A DNA stretch of 64,000 nucleotides from Nitrospinaceae bacterium (GTDB lineage: Bacteria; Nitrospinota; Nitrospinia; Nitrospinales; Nitrospinaceae): contig JAJDBJ010000005.1 in NCBI GenBank assembly GCA_029261395.1, positions 176,800-240,799 of the forward strand, in the 5' to 3' direction. The notes below the pieces were generated by a model. The model did no database searches. It was given only the letters and a program-made list of their open reading frames with translations, and was not told the DNA's origin. Below are positions 8,965 through 19,038 of this stretch, piece after piece (within the stretch, counting starts at the first letter, position 1; every line of letters begins with the position of its first letter). The position numbers and the translations under genes were made by a program.

Positions 8965-10278
8965 GTGTATAAAATGCTTCTGGAACAAATCAAACAAAAA
9001 CAGGCACGTATCGGAATTATCGGATTGGGCTATGTCGGCCTGCCGCTGGTCATCGAATTCGGCCGCGCCGGATTCCACGTGGTGGGGCTGGATATCGATC
9101 CCACCAAGGTGGAGCGATTGAACCGGGGCGAGAGTTACATCAAACATATCCCATCGAAGACCCTCCGGGAACTGGTGGAGCAGAAGAAATTTAAATCCAC
9201 TACAGACTTTTCTTCCGTCTCCAACCTGGAATGCATTTTGATCTGTGTGCCGACCCCCTTGAACTCCAACCGGGAACCGGACATGAGTTTTATTGTGGCG
9301 ACGGCTCGGGAGATCGCTCCTCATCTGAGAAAAGAACAGATGGTGATCCTGGAGTCCACCACCTATCCCGGCACCACCCGGGACGTGCTGATTCCGGAAC
9401 TGGAATCGGGTTCCGGACTGAAAGCCAACCAGGATTTTTATGTTGCGTACTCTCCCGAACGGGAAGACCCGAACAATAAAGATTTCTCCACCAGCACCAT
9501 CCCCAAAGTCATCGGTGCCGATTCGGACTACGCCCTGGAATGTGCCAACACCCTTTACCTCTCGTTCATCAACAAGACGGTGCCTGTTTCCAGTACGCAA
9601 ACGGCGGAAGCCACCAAATTGATGGAAAACATCTTCCGGTCGGTCAACATCGCGCTGGTCAACGAATTGAAAGTCATCTTTGACAAGATGGGAATCGACA
9701 TCTGGGAAGTGATCCAAGCGGCCAGCACGAAACCGTTCGGCTACATGCCTTTTTATCCCGGTCCCGGCCTGGGCGGACATTGCATTCCCATCGACCCTTT
9801 CTATCTGACCTGGAAAGCGCGGGAATTCGGGATCACCACCCGGTTTATCGAGTTGGCGGGTGAAATCAACGTGGCCATGCCGGAATACGTCGTCAATAAA
9901 ATATTGCTGGCGTTGAATGAAAAAGGCATCAGCGTGAAAGGAAGCCGCATTCTGATTCTCGGGTTTGCCTACAAAAAAAATATTGATGACGACCGCGAAT
10001 CTCCCAGTTACAAAATCATGGAGCTCCTGCTACAATACGGAGCCGAAGTTGAGTTTCATGATCCTTATATTGAATCGATCGGCGTCAAGCGCGAGTACCC
10101 GCAGTTCACCGGAAAAAAACGGGTTTCTCTGGAAAGCATCGACCAATTTGACATCACGGTCATCCTGACCGATCATTCGGATTACGATTACGAAGCCATT
10201 GTCTCGCAATCAAGACTTGTTGTGGATACCCGAAATGCCTGCGCCAATATCAAGTCGAATAAAATCATCAAAGCCTGA
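8965..10278 (+). CDS. UDP-N-acetylhexosamine 6-dehydrogenase (WecC/WbpA/TviB family)
   Basis: About 434-437 residues; the ATG at 8974 or the GTG at 8965 can serve as start. The N-terminal Rossmann motif IGLGYVGLPLVIEFG, the central helix region and the catalytic-Cys motif GPGLGGHCIPIDP are those of UDP-GlcNAc/UDP-ManNAc dehydrogenases. The C-terminal NAD/UDP-binding domain is seen in LGFAYKKNIDDDRESPS. The enzyme oxidises C6 of a UDP-HexNAc to the uronic acid used in O-antigen or capsule. It opens the sugar gene cluster and lies 58 bases before an aminotransferase, fitting UDP-diNAc-uronate-type chemistry. Confidence 0.9.
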   Translation: MYKMLLEQIKQKQARIGIIGLGYVGLPLVIEFGRAGFHVVGLDIDPTKVERLNRGESYIKHIPSKTLRELVEQKKFKSTTDFSSVSNLECILICVPTPLNSNREPDMSFIVATAREIAPHLRKEQMVILESTTYPGTTRDVLIPELESGSGLKANQDFYVAYSPEREDPNNKDFSTSTIPKVIGADSDYALECANTLYLSFINKTVPVSSTQTAEATKLMENIFRSVNIALVNELKVIFDKMGIDIWEVIQAASTKPFGYMPFYPGPGLGGHCIPIDPFYLTWKAREFGITTRFIELAGEINVAMPEYVVNKILLALNEKGISVKGSRILILGFAYKKNIDDDRESPSYKIMELLLQYGAEVEFHDPYIESIGVKREYPQFTGKKRVSLESIDQFDITVILTDHSDYDYEAIVSQSRLVVDTRNACANIKSNKIIKA

Positions 10279-10336
10279 GCGCTGAAAACCAACCTCCCGG
10301 CAAAATCATTGACCGGGAACTCTCACTAAGGACCCT

Positions 10337-11860
10337 ATGCAATTTTTACTACACCATACTGTTATCACGCAAGCGATATCCAACAACGACCTTAAAACTT
10401 TAAAACAATGCCGGGATAAAAAGTCCGCGGGCTGGGTACTGTCAAATTCCCTGACAACCATTCATTCGGATTTGAGCAAAACCCTGAAAGCAGACGAAGC
10501 CCATTCCACTCTCAAGGATGCCCTTCAAGGGATTGCTGTGGCTTCGCTCACCGGTTCCGAAATTCTGGAAACGCCACCCTCTTCAAAAATGGATTATCTG
10601 GACTCGCTTGCGGTACGCACAGTGGAAAAGTTCAAGCTTGATGGAATCATTACTCTGCAACCGGAAATCTTCGCCGACTCGGAAATCCGCGTGCTCCAGC
10701 CCAATGAGTTACCTCAAATCCTGAAAGACGATCTCGCGAAAGTGAACAAGGTTCCTTTATTGAATATTCCCGCTACCTTTCCGCAAATATGGAATGATGC
10801 GGAACAGGAAATATCCGACGTGGTGCGGTCGGGTTATTTCATCCTTGGACCCAAGGTTGCCGAACTTGAAAAGCAAGTCGCGGCCTATTGCCAGGTGCCC
10901 TACGCGGTGGGCGTTTCCTCCGGCACCGATGCCCTGCTGTTGGCGTTGATGGCGGCGGATATCGGCCCCGGCGATGAGGTGATCACTTCGACTTATACTT
11001 TTTTCGCGACGGCAGGTTCGATCGTGCGGACGGGTGCCAAACCGGTGTTTGTCGATATCGATCCGGTCACTTTCAACATGAACATAGAGCAAACGAAGGC
11101 GGCCATCACTCCTAACACCAAAGCCATCATGCCGGTCCACCTGTACGGACAATGCGTCGACATGACGCCTCTGCAGGACTTGGCGAAACAACATAAACTG
11201 CATGTCATCGAAGATGCCTGCCAGGCCATCGGTTCGGAATACGAAGGTAAACGCGCCGGCGGGTTGGGAGACTTCGGTTGCTTCTCCTTTTTTCCGACCA
11301 AGAATCTGGGAGGCTTCGGCGACGCCGGGATGGTCACCACCCGCTCAGTGGAACTTTACGAAAAGATGAAAGTTCTGCGGGTACACGGCATGGAGCCGAA
11401 GTATTATCATAAAATGGTCGGCGGCAATTTCCGCATCGATGCCCTGCAGGCGGGCATCCTTCTCGCCAAACTGCCTCATCTCGAAGGATGGGTCAGTGAC
11501 CGACGTGCCAACGCCCAACGCTATCACGATCTCTTCAAGAAAGCCGGGCTTACCGACCACCTGACGCTCCCGAAGGAAGTTTTCCCGAGGCACGTCTACA
11601 ATCAGTACATCGTTCGAGTTGCTAATGGAAAACGGGATGCACTGCGGGAATATCTGAACAGCCAGAATGTAGCCTGTGAAATTTACTACCCGGTTTCCCT
11701 GCATCAGCAGGAATGCTTCGAAGACCTCGGTCACAAGCAAGGGGATTTCCCGGAAGCTGAAAAAGCGTCGGCGGAAACCCTGGCCCTGCCAGTCGCCAAC
11801 GAAGTCACCGCCGAGCAACAGGAATACGCAGTCGAAAAAACCAAGTCGTTTTTTTCCTGA
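10337..11860 (+). CDS. DegT/DnrJ/EryC1/StrS sugar aminotransferase with N-terminal PIN-like domain
   Basis: A 507-residue protein. Residues about 145-507 are a complete DegT aminotransferase (PLP enzyme that aminates keto-sugar nucleotides): FILGPKVAELEK, SSGTDALLLAL, IEDACQAIGSEY and the Schiff-base Lys322 in FFPTKNLGGFGDAG. Residues 1-130 are extra and resemble a VapC-type PIN domain: FLLHHTVI in place of FLLDTNVI, then a helical middle and DGIITLQPEIFADSEIRVLQ in place of the DAIVTRNPKDF...VLSP end. The first catalytic Asp is missing, so nuclease activity is unlikely. The ATG has AAGGA upstream, so the extension is probably translated. The fusion is unusual. Confidence 0.88.
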   Translation: MQFLLHHTVITQAISNNDLKTLKQCRDKKSAGWVLSNSLTTIHSDLSKTLKADEAHSTLKDALQGIAVASLTGSEILETPPSSKMDYLDSLAVRTVEKFKLDGIITLQPEIFADSEIRVLQPNELPQILKDDLAKVNKVPLLNIPATFPQIWNDAEQEISDVVRSGYFILGPKVAELEKQVAAYCQVPYAVGVSSGTDALLLALMAADIGPGDEVITSTYTFFATAGSIVRTGAKPVFVDIDPVTFNMNIEQTKAAITPNTKAIMPVHLYGQCVDMTPLQDLAKQHKLHVIEDACQAIGSEYEGKRAGGLGDFGCFSFFPTKNLGGFGDAGMVTTRSVELYEKMKVLRVHGMEPKYYHKMVGGNFRIDALQAGILLAKLPHLEGWVSDRRANAQRYHDLFKKAGLTDHLTLPKEVFPRHVYNQYIVRVANGKRDALREYLNSQNVACEIYYPVSLHQQECFEDLGHKQGDFPEAEKASAETLALPVANEVTAEQQEYAVEKTKSFFS

Positions 11861-12086
11861 CGTCCTGGCTCTGGGTTTTCTACCCTCTTAAAAGAAGTTA
11901 TTTTTTGACCATAACTTAACTCAAAGGTTCTTTCCGAATAAAATCCAAGGCTAAATGTTTATATTCGAAGAATCCGAGTATCAATTTTAAATTCTATTGA
12001 TTTCCCAATCATATAAATAATCGATGCCACGGAAAATAGTTTTTGAGTCAATCTATATTAAAGTTCATTCCGGGAGGGCGTGAGTA

Positions 12087-13676
12087 GTGGATAGATCTAA
12101 ACAGACCCTAGGGCCAATGATAGCCCATACATCACCCTCTAGCATAAGGATATGGCTACGAGCAGGGGAATCAATATTGAGTGATGAAAGGATATTGGTT
12201 GCAAGAATTTTCAAGCCAGACTCAAACCAATTTATTGAAGAGAAGAAATTTTCATTTAATCCTGATTTTGACAATATTGCATTAATAGAATTCGGCACTG
12301 AAAACAGGCTAGAACCTAATACCCGCTATACCTATCAAATCGGTTTTCTCGACCAAGATTCTATCTTTGAAAAAATAATGAACAAGGACGAGGGTTTTTC
12401 TACATTTTCTGACAATAAAAACCAAGAAATCTCTTTCATCACCGGGTCCTGCCGGCATCTGTACGTTGGCGTTCCTTATGATTCCAATAGTGAAGACGAG
12501 TTCATGGTCGCGGAGGATAATATATATTATGGCGATAAGGTTTTTAAAAGTATTGAGGAGAACCCTGAACTCAATCCAGATTTTATGATTATGTCCGGCG
12601 ATCAAGTTTACTGCGATCATGAGGAAGGAAGTTTCACTCCTACAGATCCTGCAAAATCTTTAGATGAGTACTTAGATAACTATCACAGGGCATATTCACA
12701 GCCTTATTTTTCTTCACTAGCCTCAAAGCTCCCTATTTATATGGCAATGGATGATCATGAGATAAAGAATGACTGGCACATGGACATGATTGACCAACGA
12801 CACAATAAAGATTTCAAGGACAATCTGGAGCATTATGAAAACGGTTTAAAAGCCTATGGCATATACCAATCCGCTCTTTCATCCAGCATCAAAAATGTAA
12901 ACGCATGGCCCCAGGAACTTTCGAATATTTGTGACATCACTTATGAAAAACAGTCCCCAAATACTCCTTATAGAACCAAGTCCAAAAACCTCAATTATGA
13001 ATTCTCTCATGGGCCTGCACGGTTTTTCAGTATGGATGTACGCCTTGAGAGATACATGAAAACCGAAGACCCTCAAATGTTTGGAGACTATCAGGAAGAA
13101 GCGCTTAAGGCCTGGTTATTGAAATACAAAAGTGATGAGTATGTGAAATTTATAGTTTCCGCGGTTCCCCTTTTCCCAGACACCAAAAACGTATTTCTCT
13201 ATCCGGTTGGAGCGCCTGAAGATAAGTGGGGCGGATATTCAGAACAACGCCTCAGATTACTGGATTACATTCGGGACAATTCGATTCGAAAAATTGTATT
13301 CTTATCGGGCGATGTGCATGTTTCCTTAGCGGCAAAGCTCCAATATAAAAATGAAGACATGGGTGTATATTCCGTTATTTGCTCTGCATTTACATGGCCG
13401 GTCCCTGGGTTACAAAGGTTTAATTTCGATTGGAGTGCTCTCCCAGAAAAATCTAAGCTGGTAAAAAGTCTATTTGGAAAAAAAGAAAAAAGAATGCCAG
13501 ACACCTCAACCCGAGGCGACTACAAGCCAGTACCTTTAACAAAATGGAAGTTTTTTAAAACACAATACCGAGAACATAACTTTTGCTCCATCAAAACTAA
13601 TGGCAGCACACTATCGATCAGCTACTACAATGCTCGAAACGGAAAACTCTTTGATACTATTCCGCTCAACCTGTAG
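12087..13676 (+). CDS. PhoD-like metallophosphatase (alkaline phosphatase D family)
   Basis: A 529-residue protein from a GTG with GGGAGG eight bases upstream. Early residues GPMIAHTSPSSIRIWLRAG form the Ig-like PhoD N-domain. Metal-binding motifs follow: DFMIMSGDQVYCDHEEG, MAMDDHEIKNDW and LSGDVHVSLAAK. No signal peptide or Tat motif is visible, so it looks cytoplasmic, unlike classic secreted PhoD. Its DNA is clearly AT-richer than both neighbouring sugar genes, and it sits inside the polysaccharide region, which suggests acquisition by transfer. The substrate (phosphodiester or monoester) is unknown. Confidence 0.85.
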   Translation: MDRSKQTLGPMIAHTSPSSIRIWLRAGESILSDERILVARIFKPDSNQFIEEKKFSFNPDFDNIALIEFGTENRLEPNTRYTYQIGFLDQDSIFEKIMNKDEGFSTFSDNKNQEISFITGSCRHLYVGVPYDSNSEDEFMVAEDNIYYGDKVFKSIEENPELNPDFMIMSGDQVYCDHEEGSFTPTDPAKSLDEYLDNYHRAYSQPYFSSLASKLPIYMAMDDHEIKNDWHMDMIDQRHNKDFKDNLEHYENGLKAYGIYQSALSSSIKNVNAWPQELSNICDITYEKQSPNTPYRTKSKNLNYEFSHGPARFFSMDVRLERYMKTEDPQMFGDYQEEALKAWLLKYKSDEYVKFIVSAVPLFPDTKNVFLYPVGAPEDKWGGYSEQRLRLLDYIRDNSIRKIVFLSGDVHVSLAAKLQYKNEDMGVYSVICSAFTWPVPGLQRFNFDWSALPEKSKLVKSLFGKKEKRMPDTSTRGDYKPVPLTKWKFFKTQYREHNFCSIKTNGSTLSISYYNARNGKLFDTIPLNL

Positions 13677-13724
13677 GCAGCCTAAAAACGGCTTTCATGC
13701 CGCCCTATTCTCATGAGGAACTCT

Positions 13725-14285
13725 ATGACTGAAGAAGAAAACTGGGAAGAGTGGTGGGGTGGACTGGTCCAGGGCATGGAACAGTTCTTTGGCGCGTGCG
13801 ATGAGAAAGCATTATCCGCCGCCATCCCTTTCAGTGTAGGACAAGACCTGGGTGGCTGTCCCGATGTCGTTTCGTTTTCCAAATACATCGAAGGAACACT
13901 CTATGTCACTGTAGATCTGACCGACTCTGAGCAACCCTCGAACGCGGACGGCAACTATGAACTGGCCATTGCACATGAAGGCGATGAGCAATGGGGTGTC
14001 GATTTCATTTGCCAGCTGGCCTATCACACACTGGACAACCCGCTCAATGATGGCGACACCATGGATGTAAGCCTGGACATGCCAGCAGACTCGACCATCG
14101 ACGGGTTTCTCTTCAAACGACTTGCCAAGTTTGATGTGTTGGGCCACCCGTGCAGTGTGCTCTGTTGCATTGGCATTACGGAGTCTGAACTGAAATTTTG
14201 CCAGGAAAACGGTTCGGCCAAGCTGATTGAGAAACTGGGCAATGACTTTATCGCCACCGATCTATACAGAGACGCTAAAGTATGA
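13725..14285 (+). CDS. SUFU-like (suppressor of fused) domain protein
   Basis: About 186 residues, acidic and soluble. I choose the ATG at 13725 because TGAGGA lies five bases before it; an ATG at 13713 is the alternative. The sequence contains YELAIAHEGDEQWGVDFICQ, LAYHTLDNPLNDGDTMD, ESELKFCQENGSAKLIEKL and a hydrophobic core, a pattern seen in bacterial SUFU-domain proteins that often sit in toxin-immunity or accessory loci. No toxin partner is visible next door. It follows the PhoD-like gene after 48 bases and may share its transcript. The assignment is by recollection of the family pattern. Confidence 0.6.
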   Translation: MTEEENWEEWWGGLVQGMEQFFGACDEKALSAAIPFSVGQDLGGCPDVVSFSKYIEGTLYVTVDLTDSEQPSNADGNYELAIAHEGDEQWGVDFICQLAYHTLDNPLNDGDTMDVSLDMPADSTIDGFLFKRLAKFDVLGHPCSVLCCIGITESELKFCQENGSAKLIEKLGNDFIATDLYRDAKV

Positions 14286-14324
14286 GCCTTGGAGGATGAG
14301 AAACGCCTTCCCTCCTTCCCAGAC

Positions 14325-15977
14325 TTAATGGCGGAATTTTTGTGCGATAGGATTGCGCCGACCGGAGCCGAAGGCTTTGGCGGTTATCTTGAGACCGGGC
14401 GCGGCCTGGTTGCGTTTGTACTCATTGCTGTCCACCATGCGCACTACTTTTCGAACCACTTCCGCTTCGTAACCCGCCTTGATCAACTGGTCGACCGACC
14501 CGTGTTTCTCCACATACCCTTCCAAAATGGCGTCAAGCACATCGTAAGGCGGCAGGCTGTCCTGATCGGTTTGATTGGGCTTTAGCTCCGCCGTTGGCGG
14601 CCGTTCGATAATCGCTTGCGGAATGATTTCCTTGTCGCGGTTGAACCAGTTGGCGAGCGCGTACACCTTCATCTTCGGCACGTCAGAAATCACCGACAGT
14701 CCCCCGGCCATATCGCCATAGAGCGTGCAGTACCCGACCGACATCTCACTTTTGTTGCCGGTGGACAACACCATGCTCCCCAGTTTGTTCGACGCCGCCA
14801 TTAAAATGTTGCCGCGAATGCGCGCCTGGATATTTTCCTCGGTCACGTCCTCCGCCATTCCTGCAAACAGCGGGCTCAATGATTTTTTGTATTGCTCAAA
14901 CAATTCCTCGATGGCAATGACCGAAAACTCCATGCCCAGATTGTTGGCCAACCGTTCTGCATCCGAAATACTCTGGGAAGCCGTGTACTGGGAGGGCATG
15001 CTGATGCCCATTACGTTATCGGCCCCCAACGCTTCCACCGCGATCGCCGCGACCACGGCGGAATCGATGCCGCCGGAAAGTCCCACCACCGCTTTGCTAT
15101 AACCGCATTTATTCAGATAATCGCGCACCCCCATCACCAGACCGCGAAACATTTCCTCTTCGTCGCACTCCGGCGTGGGGCGAACATCGCCCTTTCCCTG
15201 CTCCAGATCCACGACGACTAAATCTTCCTCGAATCCTTTGGCCTGCGCAATGACCTCGCCCGATGCCGACAACGCGAAACTGTGGCCGTCGAACAACAGG
15301 TCGTCATTGCCGCCGACTTGATTGACCAGCACGAAAGGTTTTTTATATTGAGCCACAATATGCTGTCCCAACTCCCGCCGGGTTTGCCAGCGGCCCACGC
15401 GGTAGGGCGAAGCGGAAACATTCAGGATGATATCGGCTCCGGCCTCAACCAGCTCCTCCACCGGATTGGAATGATAGATATCCTGATCGTAAAAACCCGG
15501 AAAGTCCCAGACATCCTCGCAAATGGTGATGCCCAGTTGTGTCCCGGACAATTCGTGAATCACCGGGTGATGCGCCGCTTGAAAATAACGGGTTTCATCA
15601 AAAACATCGTAGACCGGCAAAAGCACTTTATCGGCCTGCGCCAGGATTTTTCCATTCTGGAACACCACGGCGGAATTGGTCAGCCCTTTGCCTGCGCCGT
15701 TTTTACGTTTACCAACATGCCCCATCAGAACGGCAGGACCTTGAATACGGGCGACCAGAGACTCCAGCGTTTTTTGTCCTTCGCAAATCAAATCCGGTTT
15801 GTAGAGCAGATCCCGGGGAGGATAACCGGTGAGGACCAATTCTGAAAAAACCACGAGATCGGCCCCCGCCTTTCCAGCTTGCTGGCATGCGTCTTCGATT
15901 TTGCGGGCGTTTCCCTCGAGATCTCCGATGGTGGGATTCAACTGAGCCAGGGCGATTTTCAATCCGGTGCGCTCCAT
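14325..15977 (-). CDS. nadE: Glutamine-dependent NAD+ synthetase
   Basis: About 550 residues from ATG 15977. The N-terminal nitrilase-type glutaminase domain (1-270) shows the Glu in VFSELVLTGYPPRDLLYK, Lys near GKGLTNSAVV and Cys in ITICEDVWDFPGF. The C-terminal NH3-dependent synthetase domain has the ATP loop VGLSGGIDSAVVAA, then STGNKSEMSVGYCTLYGDMAGG and PPTAELKPNQTDQDSLPPYD. It amidates nicotinate adenine dinucleotide with glutamine nitrogen, the last step of NAD synthesis. A TTG ten codons upstream is a weaker start. It stands alone, convergent with the SUFU-like gene and divergent from rfbB. Confidence 0.95.
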   Translation of the reverse strand: MERTGLKIALAQLNPTIGDLEGNARKIEDACQQAGKAGADLVVFSELVLTGYPPRDLLYKPDLICEGQKTLESLVARIQGPAVLMGHVGKRKNGAGKGLTNSAVVFQNGKILAQADKVLLPVYDVFDETRYFQAAHHPVIHELSGTQLGITICEDVWDFPGFYDQDIYHSNPVEELVEAGADIILNVSASPYRVGRWQTRRELGQHIVAQYKKPFVLVNQVGGNDDLLFDGHSFALSASGEVIAQAKGFEEDLVVVDLEQGKGDVRPTPECDEEEMFRGLVMGVRDYLNKCGYSKAVVGLSGGIDSAVVAAIAVEALGADNVMGISMPSQYTASQSISDAERLANNLGMEFSVIAIEELFEQYKKSLSPLFAGMAEDVTEENIQARIRGNILMAASNKLGSMVLSTGNKSEMSVGYCTLYGDMAGGLSVISDVPKMKVYALANWFNRDKEIIPQAIIERPPTAELKPNQTDQDSLPPYDVLDAILEGYVEKHGSVDQLIKAGYEAEVVRKVVRMVDSNEYKRNQAAPGLKITAKAFGSGRRNPIAQKFRH

Positions 15978-16029
15978 AAACAAGGTTGAGGAGTAGGAAC
16001 AACTCAATTTTAGACTATTTAGTATTGTT

Positions 16030-16058
16030 TTTACAGTGCCGGTAATTTAGTTTAGAAT
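16030..16058 (+). promoter_or_regulatory. Sigma-70-type promoter upstream of rfbB
   Basis: TTTACA (16030-16035) and TAGAAT (16053-16058) are separated by 17 bases, each one mismatch from consensus. Transcription would begin near 16065 and run into rfbB at 16144. Confidence 0.55.
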
Positions 16059-16143
16059 ACTTTAATGGAGTTTATGAAACTATTTGACAGCATAATCAAT
16101 CTCTTAACAGAACGATCCATCCTCATAACTTAACGGACCCGCA

Positions 16144-17208
16144 ATGGCTCAAGTCTATTTAGTAACCGGTGGCGCCGGTTTCATCGGAGGCAATTTCGTT
16201 CTGAGCCTGATGAATCAGGGTAACGCCAAGGTCATTAACCTGGACGCGCTGACTTATGCCGGGAACATGGACACCCTGTCCTCTGTGATTGACAATCCCA
16301 ACCATATTTTTGTACAGGGAAGCATCCTCGACCGGGAATTGGTGAGCCGTCTGCTGGATCAGCATCAACCTTCTGCCATTATTAATTTCGCGGCGGAGTC
16401 TCATGTCGATCGCTCCATCGATTCCCCCGGCGAATTTATCCAGACCAATGTGGTGGGTACGTTTGAGTTACTGGAAGCGTTTCGAAGTTACCATTCATCG
16501 GCCTCGGAGAAAAGCCGCGCGGCGCTTCGTTTTCTTCACGTTTCCACCGATGAAGTGTACGGCAGTCTGGGTGCAGAGGGTTTCTTTACGGAAGAAACTT
16601 CTTACGCCCCCAACTCTCCCTACTCGGCCTCGAAAGCGGGAGCGGATCATCTGGTGCGGGCATACCATCATACTTACGGCTTGCCGACGTTAACAACCAA
16701 CTGCTCCAACAATTACGGCCCCTTTCATTTTCCGGAAAAATTGATCCCCCTGATTATTCAAAAGGCGCTGGCAGGCGAACAACTTCCGGTTTACGGAGAC
16801 GGAATGCAGGTGCGCGACTGGTTGTATGTCGAAGATCATTGCCGAGCCATCCTGAAAGTTCTGGAAGCCGGCCAGGTGGGTGAGGTTTATAACATCGGCG
16901 GACACAACGAGATGACCAATCTGGATGTGGTGAAAACCATTTGCGGACTGCTGGACGAAATGGTTCCGGATTCTCCGCACAAACCGCATGCCGAATTGAT
17001 CACTTTCGTGAAGGACCGGCCGGGACATGACCGCCGCTACGCCATCGACGCCGGTAAACTGCAACGTGAACTGGGATGGCAACCGAAGGAAACCTTTGAA
17101 ACTGGAATTCGTAAAACCATCCAATGGTACCTCGATCATCAGGAATGGACGCAACGCATCAGCTCCGGGGAATACCGGGGTGAACGTCTGGGATTGGGCA
17201 ACGAATGA
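16144..17208 (+). CDS. rfbB: dTDP-glucose 4,6-dehydratase
   Basis: A 354-residue extended short-chain dehydrogenase. The NAD motif [11 protein letters not shown] is near residue 7-17, with [13 protein letters not shown], the catalytic [11 protein letters not shown] and the YSASK Tyr-Lys pair. [14 protein letters not shown] and [22 protein letters not shown] near the end are diagnostic. It converts dTDP-glucose to dTDP-4-keto-6-deoxyglucose, the second step of dTDP-L-rhamnose synthesis. It is followed after 12 bases by rfbA and then rfbD, forming a transcription unit. Confidence 0.95.
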   Translation: MAQVYLVTGGAGFIGGNFVLSLMNQGNAKVINLDALTYAGNMDTLSSVIDNPNHIFVQGSILDRELVSRLLDQHQPSAIINFAAESHVDRSIDSPGEFIQTNVVGTFELLEAFRSYHSSASEKSRAALRFLHVSTDEVYGSLGAEGFFTEETSYAPNSPYSASKAGADHLVRAYHHTYGLPTLTTNCSNNYGPFHFPEKLIPLIIQKALAGEQLPVYGDGMQVRDWLYVEDHCRAILKVLEAGQVGEVYNIGGHNEMTNLDVVKTICGLLDEMVPDSPHKPHAELITFVKDRPGHDRRYAIDAGKLQRELGWQPKETFETGIRKTIQWYLDHQEWTQRISSGEYRGERLGLGNE

Positions 17209-17220
17209 GGGGAATCAATC

Positions 17221-18108
17221 ATGATCAATAAAGGCATCATACTGGCGGGCGGATCGGGCACCCGGCTGTACCCGTTGACCCAGGTGGTCAGCAAGCAATT
17301 GCTCCCGCTGTACGACAAACCCATGATCTACTACCCCCTGTCGACGCTGATGTTGTCGGGCATTACCGATATCCTCATCATCACCACTCCCCACGATCTC
17401 CCCATGTTTCAGGAACTGCTTCGGGATGGCAGTCAGTGGGGTATCAATATCCGTTACGCTCCCCAACCCAAACCGGAAGGTCTGGCGCAGGCGTTTATTA
17501 TCGGAAAAGATTTTATCGGGAATGAGGGATGCAGTCTCATTCTGGGCGACAATGTTTTTTACGGCCACGGATTGGTCGAGCTGGTCCGTAAAGCCCGTGA
17601 ACGGGACAACGGTGCCACGGTGTTCGGTTACTGGGTCAAAAATCCGGAAGATTACGGCGTGGTGCAATTCGATGGCAACGGCAAAGCGATCAGCTTGGAG
17701 GAAAAACCCAAGAACCCCAAATCACATTACGCGGTGACCGGCCTCTACTTTTACGACAACCAGGTGGTGGACATCGCCCGCAATCTTAAACCTTCAGCAC
17801 GGGGCGAACTGGAAATCACCGACGTCAACAAAAAGTATCTGGCGCAGGGAGACCTCACCGTTGAGATTCTTGGACGCGGCTTCGCCTGGCTCGATACCGG
17901 TTCACATCAAGCTTTGACGGAAGCCACAAATTTTATCGAGACCATTGAAACGCGACAGGGCCTCAAGATTTCCTGCCCGGAGGAAATCGCTTTCAGCCGG
18001 GGACTCATTGATGCCGCGCAGTTGGAGAAGCTGGCCGCGCCTCTCAAAAAAAACGGCTACGGCCAATACCTGCTGAACCTGCTCAAACAGGACCGTCCTT
18101 TCTATTAA
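17221..18108 (+). CDS. rfbA: Glucose-1-phosphate thymidylyltransferase
   Basis: A 295-residue nucleotidyltransferase with the N-terminal signature [17 protein letters not shown], then [32 protein letters not shown] and a C-terminal [19 protein letters not shown]. These identify the RmlA type. It joins glucose-1-phosphate and dTTP to dTDP-glucose, the first step of the rhamnose pathway, and is usually feedback-inhibited by dTDP-rhamnose. It lies between rfbB and rfbD; its GGGGA-like ribosome-binding site is within the 12-base gap after rfbB. Confidence 0.95.
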   Translation: MINKGIILAGGSGTRLYPLTQVVSKQLLPLYDKPMIYYPLSTLMLSGITDILIITTPHDLPMFQELLRDGSQWGINIRYAPQPKPEGLAQAFIIGKDFIGNEGCSLILGDNVFYGHGLVELVRKARERDNGATVFGYWVKNPEDYGVVQFDGNGKAISLEEKPKNPKSHYAVTGLYFYDNQVVDIARNLKPSARGELEITDVNKKYLAQGDLTVEILGRGFAWLDTGSHQALTEATNFIETIETRQGLKISCPEEIAFSRGLIDAAQLEKLAAPLKKNGYGQYLLNLLKQDRPFY

Positions 18109-18132
18109 CACACCCGTTTCCTCTTGACTGCA

Positions 18133-19038
18133 ATGATCCCATCTTCTGCAAATGCATGGAAAATTCTATTGATCGGCAAGGAAGGTCAGGTCGGCGAAGA
18201 ATTGTCTTCCCTCCTGCGACCTTTGGGGGAGTTAATCCTCTGCGGAAAAGAGGATTTGGATTTGACTCAAGGGGACCGCATCCGCGAAAAGCTACGCGAC
18301 GTTCAACCGCATGTCATTGTCAATGCCGCCGCTTATACGGCGGTGGACCGGGCCGAAGAGGAACCGGATCTCGCCATGGCCATCAACGGAACCGCGCCGG
18401 CCATCCTGGCTGAGGAAGCCAAAAAACTGGGCGCGGCGTTGGTGCATTATTCTACCGATTATGTATTCGATGGAAAAAAAAAAGAGCCTTACACAGAAGA
18501 AGATTCACCCAACCCACTGGGCGTTTACGGCCGGACCAAGCTGGCGGGAGACGAGGCCATTCAATCCACCGGCTTGCCGCATCTCATTTTCCGGACGGCC
18601 TGGGTGTACGGACTGAAAGGGAAAAACTTTCTTCTCACCATGCAACGGTTAGCGAAAGAACGGGATGAGCTGAAGATTGTCGATGACCAAATCGGACCTC
18701 CCACCTGGAGCCGGACCATCGCCCAAACGACGGCCAACATCCTGACGCAAGTCTTGCCGCAGAATTCGCCGGGAGATTTTTCCCGATTTGAGCAGGCCTC
18801 CGGTCTGTACAACCTGGTATGCGGCGGACAAACCAGCTGGTTCGGGTTCGCCCGGGCGATTCTGGAGGCCTCTTCATTATCACAAAATACGAAACTGATC
18901 CCAATTCCTACATCCGAGTATCCCACCCCCGCAAAACGTCCCTCAAACTCTGTTCTTTCCACAGAAAAGTTAAGGTCGGCGTTCGGCATCGCCCCTCCCG
19001 CCTGGGATGTGACCTTAAAGTATTGTCTGAGCCGGTGA
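18133..19038 (+). CDS. rfbD: dTDP-4-dehydrorhamnose reductase
   Basis: About 301 residues from ATG 18133 (a TTG at 18124 is also in frame). An N-terminal NAD(P) loop of the RmlD type (ILLIGKEGQVGEELSSLL) is followed by VNAAAYTAVDRAEEEPDLA, YSTDYVFDGKK and the YGRTKLAGDEA catalytic pair. The C-terminus has KRPSNSVLSTEKLRSAFG. It reduces dTDP-4-keto-L-rhamnose to dTDP-L-rhamnose. The 3,5-epimerase RfbC that must act before it is not present in this cluster or elsewhere in the window. Confidence 0.93.
   Translation: MIPSSANAWKILLIGKEGQVGEELSSLLRPLGELILCGKEDLDLTQGDRIREKLRDVQPHVIVNAAAYTAVDRAEEEPDLAMAINGTAPAILAEEAKKLGAALVHYSTDYVFDGKKKEPYTEEDSPNPLGVYGRTKLAGDEAIQSTGLPHLIFRTAWVYGLKGKNFLLTMQRLAKERDELKIVDDQIGPPTWSRTIAQTTANILTQVLPQNSPGDFSRFEQASGLYNLVCGGQTSWFGFARAILEASSLSQNTKLIPIPTSEYPTPAKRPSNSVLSTEKLRSAFGIAPPAWDVTLKYCLSR

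Noticed and set aside
8543..9121. 192-codon plus-strand frame before the sugar dehydrogenase
   Set aside because: It overlaps the start of a clear enzyme gene in another frame and the small minus-strand gene; its composition is not protein-like.
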